Assembly: GCA_039619475.1 (NCBI GenBank)
Contig: CM077115.1
Span: 61,572,864-61,636,863 of the forward strand
Reading direction: 5' to 3'
DNA: 64,000 bases
From: Icerya purchasi
Taxonomy: Eukaryota > Arthropoda > Insecta > Hemiptera > Monophlebidae
This document shows, in pieces, positions 1 to 13,500 of the stretch. The notes beneath the pieces are model-generated. The model did not search any database. It saw only the letters and a list, made by a program, of their open reading frames with translations, and was not told the DNA's origin. Position numbers and translations under genes: made by a program. The stretch's first letter is position 1; each line of letters opens with the position of its first letter.

Positions 1-2160
1 AGCTGACCACATTATTGAATCTTTCTTAATACCCGCGAAACCACTATGTACGCATAGCAATAATTCAATTTCTCCTCGACGACGACCATGCGTTTAAAAG
101 ATCGTTATTTGTCGACAATGAAACGCTACCTTTCATTTCTTTAACGAAACTTTAAAAGTTGACGAAAAGTTCAAAAATGCGTGAAAAATTACAAATAAAC
201 TATTCACGTACATCATTCCAAAAAAGCAGAGAGTACCCTTTTTACGCCATAGCTCGATATTCCCCTTTGAAAGAACGGGTCTTCGGTGTGAAATATAAAT
301 AGACTTTTGCGACGTATATTTAAGAGTTCCGCTAGTAAGAAACAGATGAAAATGATTAATAATATTAATCAAACAAATTCTTTATCGAATGTTTTTTTTT
401 TTTTTTTTTTGCATTCAATATGAAGTCAGCCACATTTAAAATATGATAAACTAGGAGCTCTCTGTCATTTGAAACGTAACATAAATATGAACTGAATTTG
501 GTTCTAATACACATTTCTCTTTCGTTCGTATTTGAAAAGTACATTGATATGTTTTTTGAAGTTTCTTTTATTATCTAAAGTTTTGATTATATGTAGTAAT
601 CGCATTTGTCGTTCGTATAATATACATATATATTTTTTAATTTTGTTGCTAAAATGAGTCAAACTTCTCAAATTATACAGTATATGGGGTTATGATATTT
701 TTTTTTTTTTATTAAAAAGTAATAAAATAATTAAATTCGGAGGCTGTGAAATTATTAACGGAGCTTCTTAGATTTTAAAAATGTTGAAAAAGAGTAATAA
801 AAATTCATAAAAACATACATCCATGCATTCACAGGAATGCTGAGTGAAAAATACGTACGATATTACAAATTTAAAAGTTAACATCTTTGTTTTGAATTTA
901 GAGCATTATCTAATTGTAAATTATGGTTGCCTTTAACTTAACATATAGAATTCTCAGTGTATGAAACATCATGCTTGACTGACCTCGTGTAAGTTTAGGT
1001 CGACGCAGATCGGAACCGACAATATTGTAACTGATGTATTTTTTTTTTTTTTTTTTTCGGATTACACATATAATAAACGGAATCCTAATAAGATGGTTCG
1101 GAAACGACAAAAATATCAAAAACAGAAATCATTAACTTACGAACGGTTTAACCTATACACTTCGAAATTGGATCATAAATTACAATTAAAATTCTCTTTA
1201 ATATAATCCCGATTACCCCTCCGGGCAACAAGGAACCCAAAAACCGACATGAATATATAATATGAAATTTAAAACGACCCCAAAAATCACCCTTAAAGAA
1301 TTCATAACTCATCGCCAGATAACGCTTTAAAAGTGAAATTCAAAGTATAAAACAAAAAGCAGAAGCTCTTTCATAAAATTAAAAAATCATACAGACCTCC
1401 CGCTTTGGAGTCAAAAACAGCAAAAAAAAAAAAAAAGAAAGGATGTTCATGTAAGCAGTAGCTTGAGTAAAAATGTTGAAGAAACCAAAATGTACCTCAA
1501 ATATATGTAAAAAAGGACCGCTTTATAAGAAATAGCCGAGCTTACAACATTATATTTGAACCCTCGAAGCGCCGAAAGCTCGGAAGTTTTGAATAAAAAT
1601 ATTTTTTCGCGGCAAGTGGTATATCGATGGAAAGCACGCTATTCGTGGAGAACGAAACCGTATTTCATTTTCTTAATGAAACTTTCAAAGTTGTCGATAA
1701 GTTCAAAAATGTGCAAAAATGTTGACGTGTCCTTTGCGCCGCGATTATTATAGCTAAAAATTTTAAATAAGGTTAAAAATATGCGCATCCTCATATATTT
1801 CTCTAATTTGCAGCATCCGGGTTTTCAATATAAAAATTTCGTTCTCGGGGCGCCGAAAGCTCGAAACTTTTGAAAAAAATATTATTTTTCTCGGCCATAT
1901 GTATTGATTGAAAGCTCGGTATTTAATAGAAATGAAACAGTATTTCATTTTTATTTTTTTTTAAACTTTCAAAGTTGGCGAAAAGTTCAAAAAAGTGCGA
2001 AAAATGACGTGTCTCTCCTTCTGTTTTGAATTCAGTATTATCTAAACGTAAATTATAGTTATCTTTAACTTTGATACGGAATCCTCAGCGCATGAACGAG
2101 GGCATTACCTAGCGTTAGATTAGTAATTGATGTACTGAATTCTTTAAATTATGAGGGGAG
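1..2160. repeat. Cluster of related non-coding repeat units
   Basis: No gene is recognisable here. A unit containing 'cgccgaaagctcg' followed by an 'aactttcaaagttg' and 'aaaagttcaaaaa' stretch occurs at about 1560-1735 and again at about 1845-2010, and its right half recurs at about 121-190. A second segment, with a TTATCTAA core and ending in 'attgatgta', occurs at about 892-1038 and 2025-2135. The copies are diverged and in the same orientation. They look like a degenerate local repeat or pieces of an old transposon. Short open frames in this stretch have no protein-like features. Confidence 0.6.
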
Positions 2161-2202
2161 TAAATTAAAATTGCCAAATTTTAATTTTTTACTTCCTTTA
2201 TA

Positions 2203-3295
2203 CAGGGTGATTATAATTAAAGTTCAAGTTTCAAAACGCTATAAAAAAAGGACCACTGATCAGAATGACGTCAAATTTGAAAAGGAGGAAAGCGGATGGC
2301 ATAAGAAAAAAATAGTTCCAACTTATTTTTTTGGCCGGAATATAATTTTAGCAATAGATTGCGCTGTAAGCATCATAATTTACAAGGGTTCGACTACAAA
2401 TGACAAATGAATTGTAAAACAACGGCTAGGCTGTGAGTTAAATGTTAAATCAACTGTACTGTTCAGTGTGCATGGACAAGTGTGATACTATTAGTTATGT
2501 AAGCCCATCTACCACGGCAAGGTCATATCACATCGGATGGGAAAATCGGATTTTAATTGTCCTGAGGCCAAAAACCGCATAAAAATCATTAATCAAATCG
2601 GTTTTTAAATTTCGTGAGACTGGCGCAAAACATGTTCAATATGCTGTCCACCGTTTTCTAGAAATCAGTTGAAATCGAGAAACAGCATGTTCCACAGCTA
2701 ATCTCGAAGTATTTCCGGGGTCACGTTCAGAATGTGTTGCGCAATGGTGCCTTCAGTTCAGCTAAGTTTGGAATCGGAGCACCGAACATAACATCTTTCA
2801 GATAGCTCCACAGCCAGAAGTCACACGGATTAAGATCAGGTGAACGGGGGGACGGCCAGGCTGTAGGGAAATGACGACTGATAATTCTAGCATTTCCGAA
2901 ATGTCGCTTCAAGAGCTGCTTAATTGAATTTTCAATGTGCGGAAGAGCGCCATCTTGTATAAAAATGTTGAAGAACTGGAATGACGTGGTTGCGCAAAAG
3001 ACATTCATAGCGCTTACCAGTGACGGTACAGGTAACAGGACCGAAAGCACCCGTTTCCGCGAAAAAATATGTCCCTATGATAAATGATGCCATAAACCCG
3101 CAGCACACCGTGACCTTTGCAGAATGAATCGGTACTGGTAGCGCAGTCTGTTGCTAAAATTTAGAACTATTTTTTTTCTTATGCCATCCGCTTTGCCCCT
3201 TCTGCAATAATATTCCATTCAAATTTGACGTTATTTTGATCAGTGCTTCTTTTTTATAGTGTTTTGAAACTTAAACTTTAATTATAATTACCCTC
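2203..3295 (-). mobile_element. Tc1/mariner-type DNA transposon, deletion derivative
   Basis: The ends begin CAGGGTGATTATAATT on the left and, on the opposite strand, GAGGGTAATTATAATT on the right, each next to a TA dinucleotide as expected for the TA target site of this superfamily. The inverted repeat is unusually long: with gaps, similarity runs from about 2203-2315 against 3160-3295. The interior carries the C-terminal part of a transposase on the - strand. At 1.1 kb the element is too short to hold the helix-turn-helix region as well, so it is probably an internally deleted copy. Confidence 0.8.
2630..3150 (-). pseudogene. Tc1/mariner (IS630-like) transposase fragment
   Basis: The longest open part is 2727-3050. 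It contains the family signature of the catalytic C-terminal region: an I-Q-D-G-A-L-P-H block at about 2945-2970 (normally QQDGAPPH, holding the second catalytic Asp), then W-P-S-P-R-S-P-D-L-N-P-C-D-F-W-L-W. This is the usual WPPRSPDLTPCDFFLWG block followed by YLKD. Upstream, in a neighbouring frame, the K-V-T-V-C-C-G and ASFIIG blocks can be read, and downstream a decayed E-H-A-V-S-R-F-Q motif. The N-terminal DNA-binding part and the first catalytic Asp are absent, and the frame is broken at least twice. It is not functional. Confidence 0.8.
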
Positions 3296-3404
3296 TATAA
3301 AAAAAAAAAAGAGGTTATACGTTCGTTGCGCGCTTTTTTTTGTGTTTGTTTGCGCATAGCTTGTATCCACGTGGACCGATTACAATGGTACTTTTTATTC
3401 ACTC

Positions 3405-3880
3405 GAAAGTGTACCCCATTCAGCGGTAGTACTATGTGAGTATATTGTTGAATATTGGTAAACACAGATACTCAGTAGTCATTCAAATAAACGTTAAAAA
3501 AAGAGGATCCCTTTAAATAAATGACTTAAAAAATATCAATATTAAGCATTGAAACGTAATTTGAAAAAATTAAACAATTATTAATGTTAAATAACACGAT
3601 TAAATATAGATTCGAACAAAGAAAACGAACTTTAAAAAGTAAATTCCTCACTTTTAATAAAGTTGATTTTCAGCAAGACAAAAAATTTAAGTATTAAAAA
3701 TTATGAAATAAAATGTTTTCTAAAAAAGTACCGATTTCAAGATTTACTATAAAAATTGAATAAAAATTCACTTAAAAAGTAAAAGAATTCGATAAAAAGA
3801 TAATATTTTGTACAGTGAAATACACCTTTTAAGGGGATATCATAATTCTTATACGACATTAATACCTACTAGAGAGTTGG
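3405..3880. repeat. Dispersed repeat, copy 1 (copy 2 at 34860-35370)
   Basis: The stretch from 'taaacacagatac' to 'aattcttat' matches 34860-35370 in the same orientation over several hundred bases. Shared blocks include 'aaatatagattcgaacaaag' and 'cagcaagacaaaaaatt', separated by small indels. No coding potential or clear termini were found. It is probably an interspersed element, lying next to the mariner copy. Confidence 0.7.
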
Positions 3881-4079
3881 CACGAAAATCATAAATTAGA
3901 CACTTATTTACTTCAGCAACATAAGAGCAATCCAATAAATAGCGATGAAGGGCGTCTAAACAGTTATTTTCGGACATCGTTTCATCAGCTGTCTTTCCTA
4001 ATAAAAAATCGATTTATACAATGCAGGTTTCTATAAAAAAGCATTTATAAATAAAACATACACGCCCGGCTTATGATAA

Positions 4080-5400
4080 GTGCAAAAATATTCAAAAAAA
4101 TCTTTCCAAAAGGCCATTATTACCATAATGAGGTATAGATATTTAATACAATCCTGTATACCGGTTACTTTCCGGTTCAATGGAAGTTTGCGATACTATA
4201 GTAGTAATGATAAAGAAACCAAACAAATAGAATGTAACTATAGACCAATTAACCTGTTAGTCATTATTTCGTGACTTTTTGAAAAACTTTTATTGTGAAG
4301 AATAAAGAAAATTCTAGGTGAAAACAAGCTAATACCACACTGGCAGTTTGGTTTTAGGGCACTTATATTTATAGAGATACATTAGATAATTAATGATGGA
4401 AATCATTGTTTCGAGGAAAATAAATATTGTTCCCCTACATTTCTTGACATCAAGAAATTATTCGATAGTTTCTGTACAAAGTTAAAAATAAATTGCCTCT
4501 TATCGATGATATGTACACTGTTTAAATCTCACTGAACAGATCGATACTTTTAAGTAAATGTAAACGGCGCCTGATCTCGCATACATGCTACACGCTCTGC
4601 AATACTGCAGAACAGCATACTCGGTCGCCGACGATATATACGCATCGGATTTTCCAATTAATAATAATGTCATTACAGCCGTCGTTGCTAACGATACTGC
4701 TGTTTTCATCTATATTATAGCGACCAAACAACTTCAAGATAGCATTTCTAGAAAAATTCGTTCGAGCTCGAAGTTGATCAATAAAAATCAACACAGCCTC
4801 TTGTTTAAAACAAAGATGGAAATGCACCCAGCAAATTAAGCGAACATGTAATTCTAGCTTCTCATAAAGTAAAATATCTAGGTTTGCACTTAGTCCGATG
4901 GCTCACGTGGAAAGATAAACGAAACCGGCTAAGTCTAAAACTTCGACATATGGTTTATGGAGAAATACTCAGCGTTACGAAATAAAGTTTTACTTTACAA
5001 TACCAAAACATATGGTCTACGGAATTCAACGTAGAGCAAGTGTAATTCAGCAACCAGTATTATAGAGCGTTCTCAAAATAAAATTTTCCGTGATATAGCA
5101 TCAGTATCTTGGTACATACAAAAAAGCAACGTTATTCATAAGGACTCTTACACATGCTAATAATAAATGCAGAACGATCAAAAGTTACTTCATCAAAAAA
5201 TCTGCTAGCGGCTAATGTAGCAGTTAATAGTATATTCGATTCACTTAGCATTAAAACGCTCTTTCGGAAATTGAACCAATAAATCCGGGAACAATTGTCG
5301 AAAGAGAGGAAAAAAAAACTCAAAAAAAAACATCACGAACATGCGGGGTTAATTTAAAACGATCAAAAAATGACTTTTAAAAAAATTCACTAAACCTGAC
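4080..5400 (+). pseudogene. Jockey-like non-LTR retrotransposon, reverse transcriptase remains
   Basis: Translating across frames gives the ordered landmarks of a non-LTR reverse transcriptase: N-Y-R-P-I-N-L-L near 4231-4254, L-F-E-K-L-L-L, Q-F-G-F-R near 4345, then a degraded catalytic region reading V-V-A-N-D-T-A (4681-4701) in place of the usual F-A-D-D-T-A. After it come K-Y-L-G-type and L-L-Y-N-T-K-T-Y-G-L thumb motifs near 4880-5015, and Q-N-K-I-F-R-D-I near 5071. Several stops and frameshifts interrupt it, and the catalytic YADD-type Asp pair is lost. No endonuclease half is attached, so the copy is 5'-truncated. The right limit is uncertain. Confidence 0.75.
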
Positions 5401-7250
5401 ACCTCGAAAAATAAACATTTCAAATAAGACCATCTTCAATTTATGGAACAATAGAAGGAGGAAAGAGGGTATATAATACGCAGTTTCGAAGTTGAACTAA
5501 AATACATTTCAAATATAAAACGCTACTTTGAGGATGCTTGTTTTTTACGTCGTTCTTGTGATCAGGTATTCTTAATCTTACTACATCTCCATTCATTAGT
5601 ATTATTTTTTTGTCTACTGCTGCACACTATAAATTGTGGTTCACTCTTCCTCATTCTCAACCGGGGGGGGGGGGGATTCTTTTTACTTGTCCATTCAACC
5701 TTCCCTTCTTCTTTATCACCGGTATTTCTTTACTTCCTTTCTATGCGTCATTCTGATACCTCTGCGATATGCCGCCTGCTCTTCGAGCACAATTTTCTCC
5801 CTTCGTTGTTTTCTCTCGCGCCATCTTCACATTGTCCTTTACATCCCTCTAACAGTCACTTTGTATGAGACGCTGATCACATAATATATCTCTTTGCTTT
5901 CAATGGAACGATCTTCTTTCTACCCCTTTCTTTTGTCAAGCAATGTTCCCGACAGCGCTGCATTTATTCTTTCAATTCCTTCTCCTTCTGTCATGATACA
6001 ATTTTTTATGTTGCTGGATATTTCACGTCTCATAAAAATCTGATTCTCTTCCTTCCCCTTTTATTTAGTTCTTGGGCTAATAATGTCCATGTTGACGAAC
6101 ACATCGAGTATCAAAACCTGGTTGTACTAATTCGAACGCGTGGAGCTAAAACTCGGTTAGATTAATAAGAAAATGAAGAAGAAAACCGAACGAAAGACTA
6201 GAGGAAAATATCGAAATGTCTAAATAGCCAGCCTGCCATAGCTTAATTGCGTTTAGCTGAGGTAGAACCGGTTTAGAATCTGCTGCGCATCGAAGCTTCG
6301 ACAAATTTCACTCGCGCTAGATTAACGGACAACCCATAGCTGACGCACCCGAAAAAGAAAAAAAAAGAAAAAAAAAAGGAAAAAATCAAAATGCATTTTA
6401 TTTTATCTTCTTCTTCATCCGCCGTCTCCGTCTCGAAGGTTGGCGATCCACAATTGGAATTTATTTCTATCAACAGCTGTTCGGAAAAGTTCTAATGCGG
6501 AACAGTTGAACCAGTTGTTAAGATTATCCATCCTTTATTCTATACGGGGTGGTTATATTAGAAAATGGTTTAGGCAATTTAAGAGATCAACCTACTAACG
6601 GAAAAGGGTTCCACATTTAGGGATCTACAGTTAATTAATTACACCGCAACACGGCGCATTGTTGCATATCGATCATTTTTCTAAAACACGCGACGACTCG
6701 ATCCCAACGTGAAATTGCTAAACATTTCCTCCGTTCTTGCTGCATTCGGTTGCAGCGCTTCCATAGAAACCGGTTAAAATCAATAACGGTATAATAAATA
6801 AACGCTGCGGACAGGTTCAATTAATTATTAGCCTCTTCGCGATCCATCAACTGGCTACACTGTAGCTCGGTTATTAGCTCTACATATCGCAAAAATTAAA
6901 CACGCATGCTAATTGCGACTTCTCCCCCTCCCCCGTCTTCTCTAAAAGTGAATACGGCTGCCTGCTTATAATAATAATTCACCTTCCGCCTATTAAAATG
7001 AGCCCGGGATATATTGTCGTGCGTGGGGGGGCGCACTGGAAAATCATCATCGCATAAATATCATCGCACCGGCGGCGACCCGATTTTTAAATACACAACG
7101 GAGTCGTTTAATTTGGCCGGCAACGATTAAAGCCCGCTTTTAAGGAACCGTTACTTTTAAACGAAAACTCAGCAAGCACCGCGATTATCCGTCACTGGTG
7201 CTGATGCGTGTGCTTCGCAGCCGCAACAAAAAACAACGAAATGATAATAA
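5401..7250. other. No recognisable gene; pyrimidine-rich then GC-richer DNA
   Basis: From about 5540 to 6100 the + strand is pyrimidine-rich, with a run of ten G at 5662-5675 and only short frames that resemble no protein. From about 6600 the base composition rises in GC and simple repeats stop. That block runs up to the ZP exon near 7.36 kb and looks like preserved single-copy sequence; it may hold regulatory DNA or an undetected upstream exon, but no splice-consistent ZP-N exon could be found in it. Confidence 0.4.
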
Positions 7251-7356
7251 TAATGTTCTTTAGTCGTACTTAAATGCGCGTCTGTATGTGATTTACACGT
7301 ATTTAGCGATACGAACGGTCGATTGTTGTCCTCGCATTACCGAGAAATATCGACAG

Positions 7357-7554
7357 CTTCGGTCGTTGGAGCATCTTCGACGTCGTTGGTCGATGCAGCG
7401 GAAACGCTCAGTCAGATGGCTCTGTACCGGCGCGGAACGAAATCTGGATCCGCCGTCGAGGCAATTAACAAGAACGAACCTGTTGCTGATGGTACCGTTT
7501 ATCTGGGTGAAGAAGTTCAGCTACGTTCTGTAATTAACAGGAACAGCGCAAACG
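7357..7554 (+). CDS. ZP protein exon A (first one visible)
   Basis: The open frame reads ...[19 protein letters not shown]... then [14 protein letters not shown], the start of the ZP-C subdomain. The donor is AACG|GTAACG and leaves phase 1. The start is uncertain: the frame is open back to a stop at 7251-7253, so acceptors ending at 7263, 7306 or 7356 are all possible. The last is used here because the residues after it look most conserved. GC content is clearly higher than in the surrounding DNA. Confidence 0.75.
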
Positions 7555-10500
7555 GTAACGATAACAGACTAAATACCGATACTATACTAGTGTACATACG
7601 CGCGCTGCATGCACATTTTATTAACGAACCGACTTATTATTATCCGTTTTTGCATTTGGCTGGAATGTTTAATCAACGGGCGAGCAGAATAATAGTGACG
7701 AAGAATTTGAATTTTGCCCGGCTACGTCATTATTAAATAACGTACGGGGAAACTTGGGAAAGAGTGGTGGTAAATTTTGGTTCGAATCAATGCGGATGAT
7801 AAGGACAACGTTAAATAAGGAATTTTAGGTGATTAACGTTAGAGAGGACATTCGAAGAGCGGCTTCATTCGGACGAAGAAGGCAAAGCCGAACACAATGA
7901 ACACTGAGAGTAGGATTAAAATCAACAAAACGGGAAAGACAAAAGAAGGAACCGCCGACGCTTCTAGACACGGAATAAATACATATACCTGATAAATCTA
8001 AGAAAGAGAACTTTTTGTACATAGCGATTGAGTAGAATATGCATTTTAAAAAATAAAAAAACAACAAAAAATAGAATTATTTCATTACCGTCGATAATAC
8101 ATAATGGCTGCGAACCCGCAGAAAATCAGCTGGGACGGAAACGGTACCCCCCCCCCCATTTCGATGGTTAATATGCTTGTAAAAACAGAATTTTAATAAA
8201 ACTCTGTGTTAAACAGACGGCTTCATAGTCGTCGTTAAAAATAAAACTACTTTGTTGTTGTTTTTGTTCTAGAATGAAAGAAGAGATGATGAAAATGATT
8301 ACTTTATTAAAAGAGAATTTCGATAAAAACGCACACGCGGAGAACATTACACTCTTGTAATAATGGTCATCGTCGTCGTCGTCGAGTAAAGATGAATAAG
8401 TTTTTTCGTGGGTGTGGTTTTTTCCATTAAAACGAGAAACTAAATTTCGCAAAAAATATCCGGGACCTCTTTTTTGTTTTTTGTTTTGATATCTATAATT
8501 CAGACGGATATTTCACAAAGTAACAAATGTTGTAGGACATTACTTTTTGTTTCTTTCTTTTCACGACTACATTTAAAACTTCTAGTTACATACATAAAAA
8601 CCAGTGTCGCTAAACGAACATGGTACCAGCAGCAGTGAGAATTGAATGTCACCTAGGCGAACGCAGTGCTCTTCAGCGAAACTAAATATTTCACGCTTTT
8701 GCCGTGTTTTGCTTCTGTTGCTCTACTTATTTCCCTGTTTTGTCCAAGATTCTCGAACTCTAGACTGCCTGTGTAACTACGATGAATGTTTCGTTTGTTC
8801 GGAATCTCTCTCTTCGGCTTCCGGGTCCGCGCAGTCGACGGTGAAAGTTGAGATCGTGCTTTTTTAAACGTCATTTTTTCGTTAAATCTTCTGCGATTTT
8901 CTTACATCTGCAACAGACTAAAAGCCGAATTAAATTACGATTAAAGACGTAAAAATAACCGATGAAGTAATTAAAATAAATAATTCAGAATAATATTAAT
9001 ATGACCGAAATTTAGATGCTTTTCGCTAGACACCACATCGCCGTTAAACATACTTATTTAAACACTATCTCTATTTTCCGATGATGGAAAACGCGTTCGA
9101 ACGGTTAAATGGTGGTTTTAATAGTGACGTGGTTTCTACCGAGAAAAATTTTAATTATAATTCTCGTAATATGAATCGCGAAATCTCGTTGCGTTGTCAA
9201 TTTAACTGTTACGTAATATTTGTGCGTTCGTATATCGGTGATTCATGGATTAGTTGTTTTTTTCTTAAATACAGGTGTCTGGGTCTCGATGGGGTACGAA
9301 ATAAGTTTAGTTCAAGACACGATTGACATGCATCGCTGATGATTTTAAAACTACAATTGATTTCTTTTTACGGAAATAGTAGTTGAAAATTATTTTCCTC
9401 TTTGCGAATAATGTATATTACATTAATTACAACGTAATTCTTAGGCTACCCTCATTAGAAAAAATGTCCCAATTTTATGTAACGTTTGTTATATACTTTA
9501 TTGGATTTTTGTGATTAAGTTACTCATATTCAATGGACCGATTTAGAATTACGTTGTAAATTTTGATCATTTTACACAAACTATAGAAGAGACAGAGACA
9601 GAAATGTAAGCAAGAGGAGTCGCACAGCCCCTTGCAAGGCCAAAATGGCCGAATTATATACACATATATATACACATACAAGGGCGTCGCCAGCCGATGG
9701 GCCAAGGAGAGGCAAGATTAGTTGCCAGCCGCCAGGAGGGGGGCAAGATGATAGAAACAGGATATGAGCTATAGGAAAAATAAAATTTATAAGAAGTTTT
9801 AAGGGCTTCATATTTTATTAAACAAGAATAAAATCTTAATTAAAACTTAATTTTCGTGAGTTTCTGGAAAATTGTTCATGATTACGCGCCTATGAATACT
9901 CATCATGGCCAGTTAATTAAAAAGTTTCAAGGCTCCAGGAGGGGCAGCTGCCTCCCCTGCCCCCCGCTGGCGACGCTCATGTATACATATATATATATAT
10001 TATATATATACTGAATAGTCGTATTTGTAAATGGTGTTTTCAGAATATATTTAATGTATCGTGTCAAGTATTAATCAAATCTGATATGGAAATACTTACT
10101 CTTGTATAGAGATGGCCAGAAATAAATTTATGAAATTAAAAAGCATCCTTTGCGATAGGAAGTTAAGCCTAAGGATCAAAATATTACAATGTTACGTGGG
10201 TTAGTGCTACTGTATCGAAGCGAGACATGGACCGTAAAGGAAAATATGAGGAAGCGTATATCATCATTCGATATATGGTGCTATAGAAGAATGTGGAAAA
10301 TACCGTGGGCGAAGAAGTTGAAAAATGAAATACAAGTTACTGCAGACAATAATAATGGGCATGATAGAAGGAAGGAGAAAGACCTCTTCGATAGATAATA
10401 TAAAAAAATGAACCGGAATTAAGAGAACAAAAGATTTAGTCAGAATAGCAAAAAATCGTAATCAATTTCAGCAGATAATCCAATCCATACAAGATGATTA

Positions 10501-13500
10501 AGCAATACCCGAATCAGGTGGCACGAGAAGACGAAGATTAATCAAAATACGAACAAGCATTACTGAAGGTTGCGTAAAAGACTAAAATGAACTGAAACGG
10601 TCAGGAGATTTTTAAAATCGCCCCGATTCTCAATGAAAGGATAAAAATGGAATAGAAAAGTTGAGTGGAAGACGCTTAGAAAGAGCAGCTTGACTGAAGT
10701 AACAAACAGGGTTTGCGCGCGTATTCAGAACTGAAAATTTAGAAGCACGAAGAAAAAAAAAGAATTTTGAACTGTATCTAATTTAGAGGAAGTTGGGGTT
10801 ATGGTCTTAGCAAAGATTTCATTACGATTAATTCCAGTAAAAATTTAAATTAAAGTCAAAGTACGTTTTTTTCTCAGTTTTCATTGCAGCTTACTTTTTC
10901 ACAATACGCTTATTTTTCTAATAGTTAATGTATCGAATATTTTTATTATTCGGGGCATTAATAAGTGAATGAAATATTATAATATCATATGACCGCCTGA
11001 CCTTAGTAGCTAAAACAAGGGCCCCAGAATTCTTTCAAAGTATATCATTAAAAGAAAGTGTAAATAACAAGATAAAATATTACGAGAAGAAATTTTATTT
11101 TCCTGTCGCGAGCCTTTTTGCATAAACTATATTTATACGAAAACGAGAAACATAAATCTGCCCAACAAACATTTTACCATCGAAAATCTAAACGCTCACG
11201 TTGCATATATGATGGAAATGCAAAAATCCTCAACTTTGGGAGTAATATGAAAAAACATTTTATTTACTATAGTGGACAATTTTTACTATATTAAGGTTAA
11301 CTTAAACAACTTAGAAATTTTATCACGATAACCTCTTACGCACTATACTGTCCATAAATTCTCAGCTTGGCGTTACTCTAGACTCGGTGAAGTTCGGATT
11401 CAAAGGCAAACGAACGTGAAAAGTAGCGGATATGGAACCGAGGATCTAGATTCGGTCGTAATCATTTCGGCAGATGGATGCCTAAATCCACGATTAAAGG
11501 TAAATATTAAAATTTTATCCAACAATAACTTCTATTATAGGATTCATTTCGTACTGTACTTTTTTTTTTATACATACAATATATATGGCTAATACAAAAC
11601 ATATGAAACTACTGTGCAATAGTTGGTTGAGCAGTGGTGTGTCGTTCAAGTAGAACTATTCCGTTGCCCTACATGGTAATTTCCAAAAATTTCACTTTCG
11701 CTAGCTTAATGTCTATAATTGACCGCATCCAAAAATTTAAAAAAACAAAAACAAAAAAAAAAACAGAGCCGAGGCATAAGTTTCTACAAACCGCTTGATC
11801 AAAAAAAAAAAAAAAAAAGGAGAAAGGAAATAGAATAATGGTACACATTTTATCTAGAAGGGAAAGGTGGTGAAAAAACACGGCTTATAAAATTTATTTT
11901 AAAAAAAAATTAATAACAGAATCCTTCCTTTATATAACTGTTTTTTGTTTTTTTTTTTGTTTTTTTTTGGGGCATATCGGCTAAGAACGTTTACCCAATC
12001 CAAAGGCAGCATTAATGATTATATAGGGAAAATATTAGAAATTGAGCATACGAATGAACCTAACAAAGGAATAACCAAGGGAGAAGGAAAGTGCTGTAAG
12101 AAATAGGGAGGCCAAGACGCAAAAATACGGTATCGCGCGTTCCGAAGAAATGAAAGGACACGTTCAAGCAAAATGTGATTCGCGTCACAAATTAAGTTTG
12201 CTTCCGAAGGATCAAACGGGCAAAGAGGAGACTGGGTGATGGAGAAACGGGAGAGCGAAGCAGTAAGGAGGATTTGATTTAACCGAACTCGAATTATGAA
12301 GGAGATAGTTGATCACGTCGTCATGTTGGAAAAATTATGGAACCAAGTGAAAAAACGAGGCGCTTCGAAAAGTTCTTTATTACGACGAATTAATTCAATA
12401 AACAAATTTCAGAATTACGAAAATAATTGGAATTAACAATTTCGATTTTCACTAAAATGGCTAATGCAAATATTGATATCATGGAGCGGTTAATTATATC
12501 AACGTCACCTATACACCACGAGGACGATCCGCAGATGTGTTAATGTCCTTATAAAATTCTCTCGGCTGTGTATCCGTGAAAACTCGCCTAAAAGATTGTT
12601 AATTGTTCAAGTTAAAAACATTTTAAAACTATTTATAATAAATGTTTACAATCTGTTGGCATATAAGGGCATCGTAGCATTAATCTTTCGTCAAACATCC
12701 AGGTTACCGCAGTCACTGTTTACACATCGAACCCACTTTCAATCTGTATTGCTGATATTCCTCCAGATCAAATCTGATAGTCTGGCTGATATACTTCAAC
12801 CTATTCCACCACCCGTAATATTCACTGGGGATTTCAGCGCTCATTCACCCGTCCAAGGTGAAAATAATTTCTTGTTTCTAATAATAATTTTCTTTCTAAT
12901 GAACTTTGGCGATATATTTATCCGTCCATTTTTTTCTGATCCGTAATAATCTTTTTACCTCTCTATTCATCCTTTGATTACCCTCATCCTTTCATTCTTT
13001 CCACTTTTTCGTCTTCGCTTTGGTCACAGTTTGTTTCCTTTATCTCTTTTTCCTCTAACAAACTATCCTTTTTCGCCAATCCCGCCATTATGGAAGCAGT
13101 TTAATTTACGACGCCAATTAAATTTTCTTTGAATGTTCCGTTCCATCTGCTGAATGCTCTCGTGTTTCCACCTTCAGTTCTTACGCCAGTCTCTTCCTAC
13201 TCCCTACATCCTTCATTCTTACGCTTCCTTCATCACCCTCTATAACTTCTATTATTGTCTTCTTCCTTTCCGTAATTTGTAACCCCACATTAAAGTCTAG
13301 TCTGTTTTCTTCCTTCTAGTACCTTGAACTGTAGCGCTGACTAATGCCCTCAGTTGACACAAGTTGAAGAGAGAAAAAATACAGTTTTCAAACGGCTGAA
13401 ATGTAAATGAGCAAAATCGAAATTGCTAACTTACGGAACTCTTCGTCGTCAAAGCAACTTTTTCAATTTTTTCTATCACAGGTGGTCTACGATATATTTA

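Noticed and set aside
3359..3433. Possible + strand exon with two cysteines, good acceptor and GTGAGT donor
   Set aside because: It overlaps the start of the dispersed repeat that also occurs at 34.9 kb and does not match a ZP-N strand.
7288..7533. 81-codon + strand frame overlapping the ZP exon
   Set aside because: It is the +1 shadow of exon A; only the frame ending [10 protein letters not shown] matches a family and has a correct splice phase.
8087..8141. Segment encoding N-G-C-E-P that resembled the ZP D-G-C region
   Set aside because: No acceptor and wrong context; exon B at 11366-11499 supplies this region with perfect phases.
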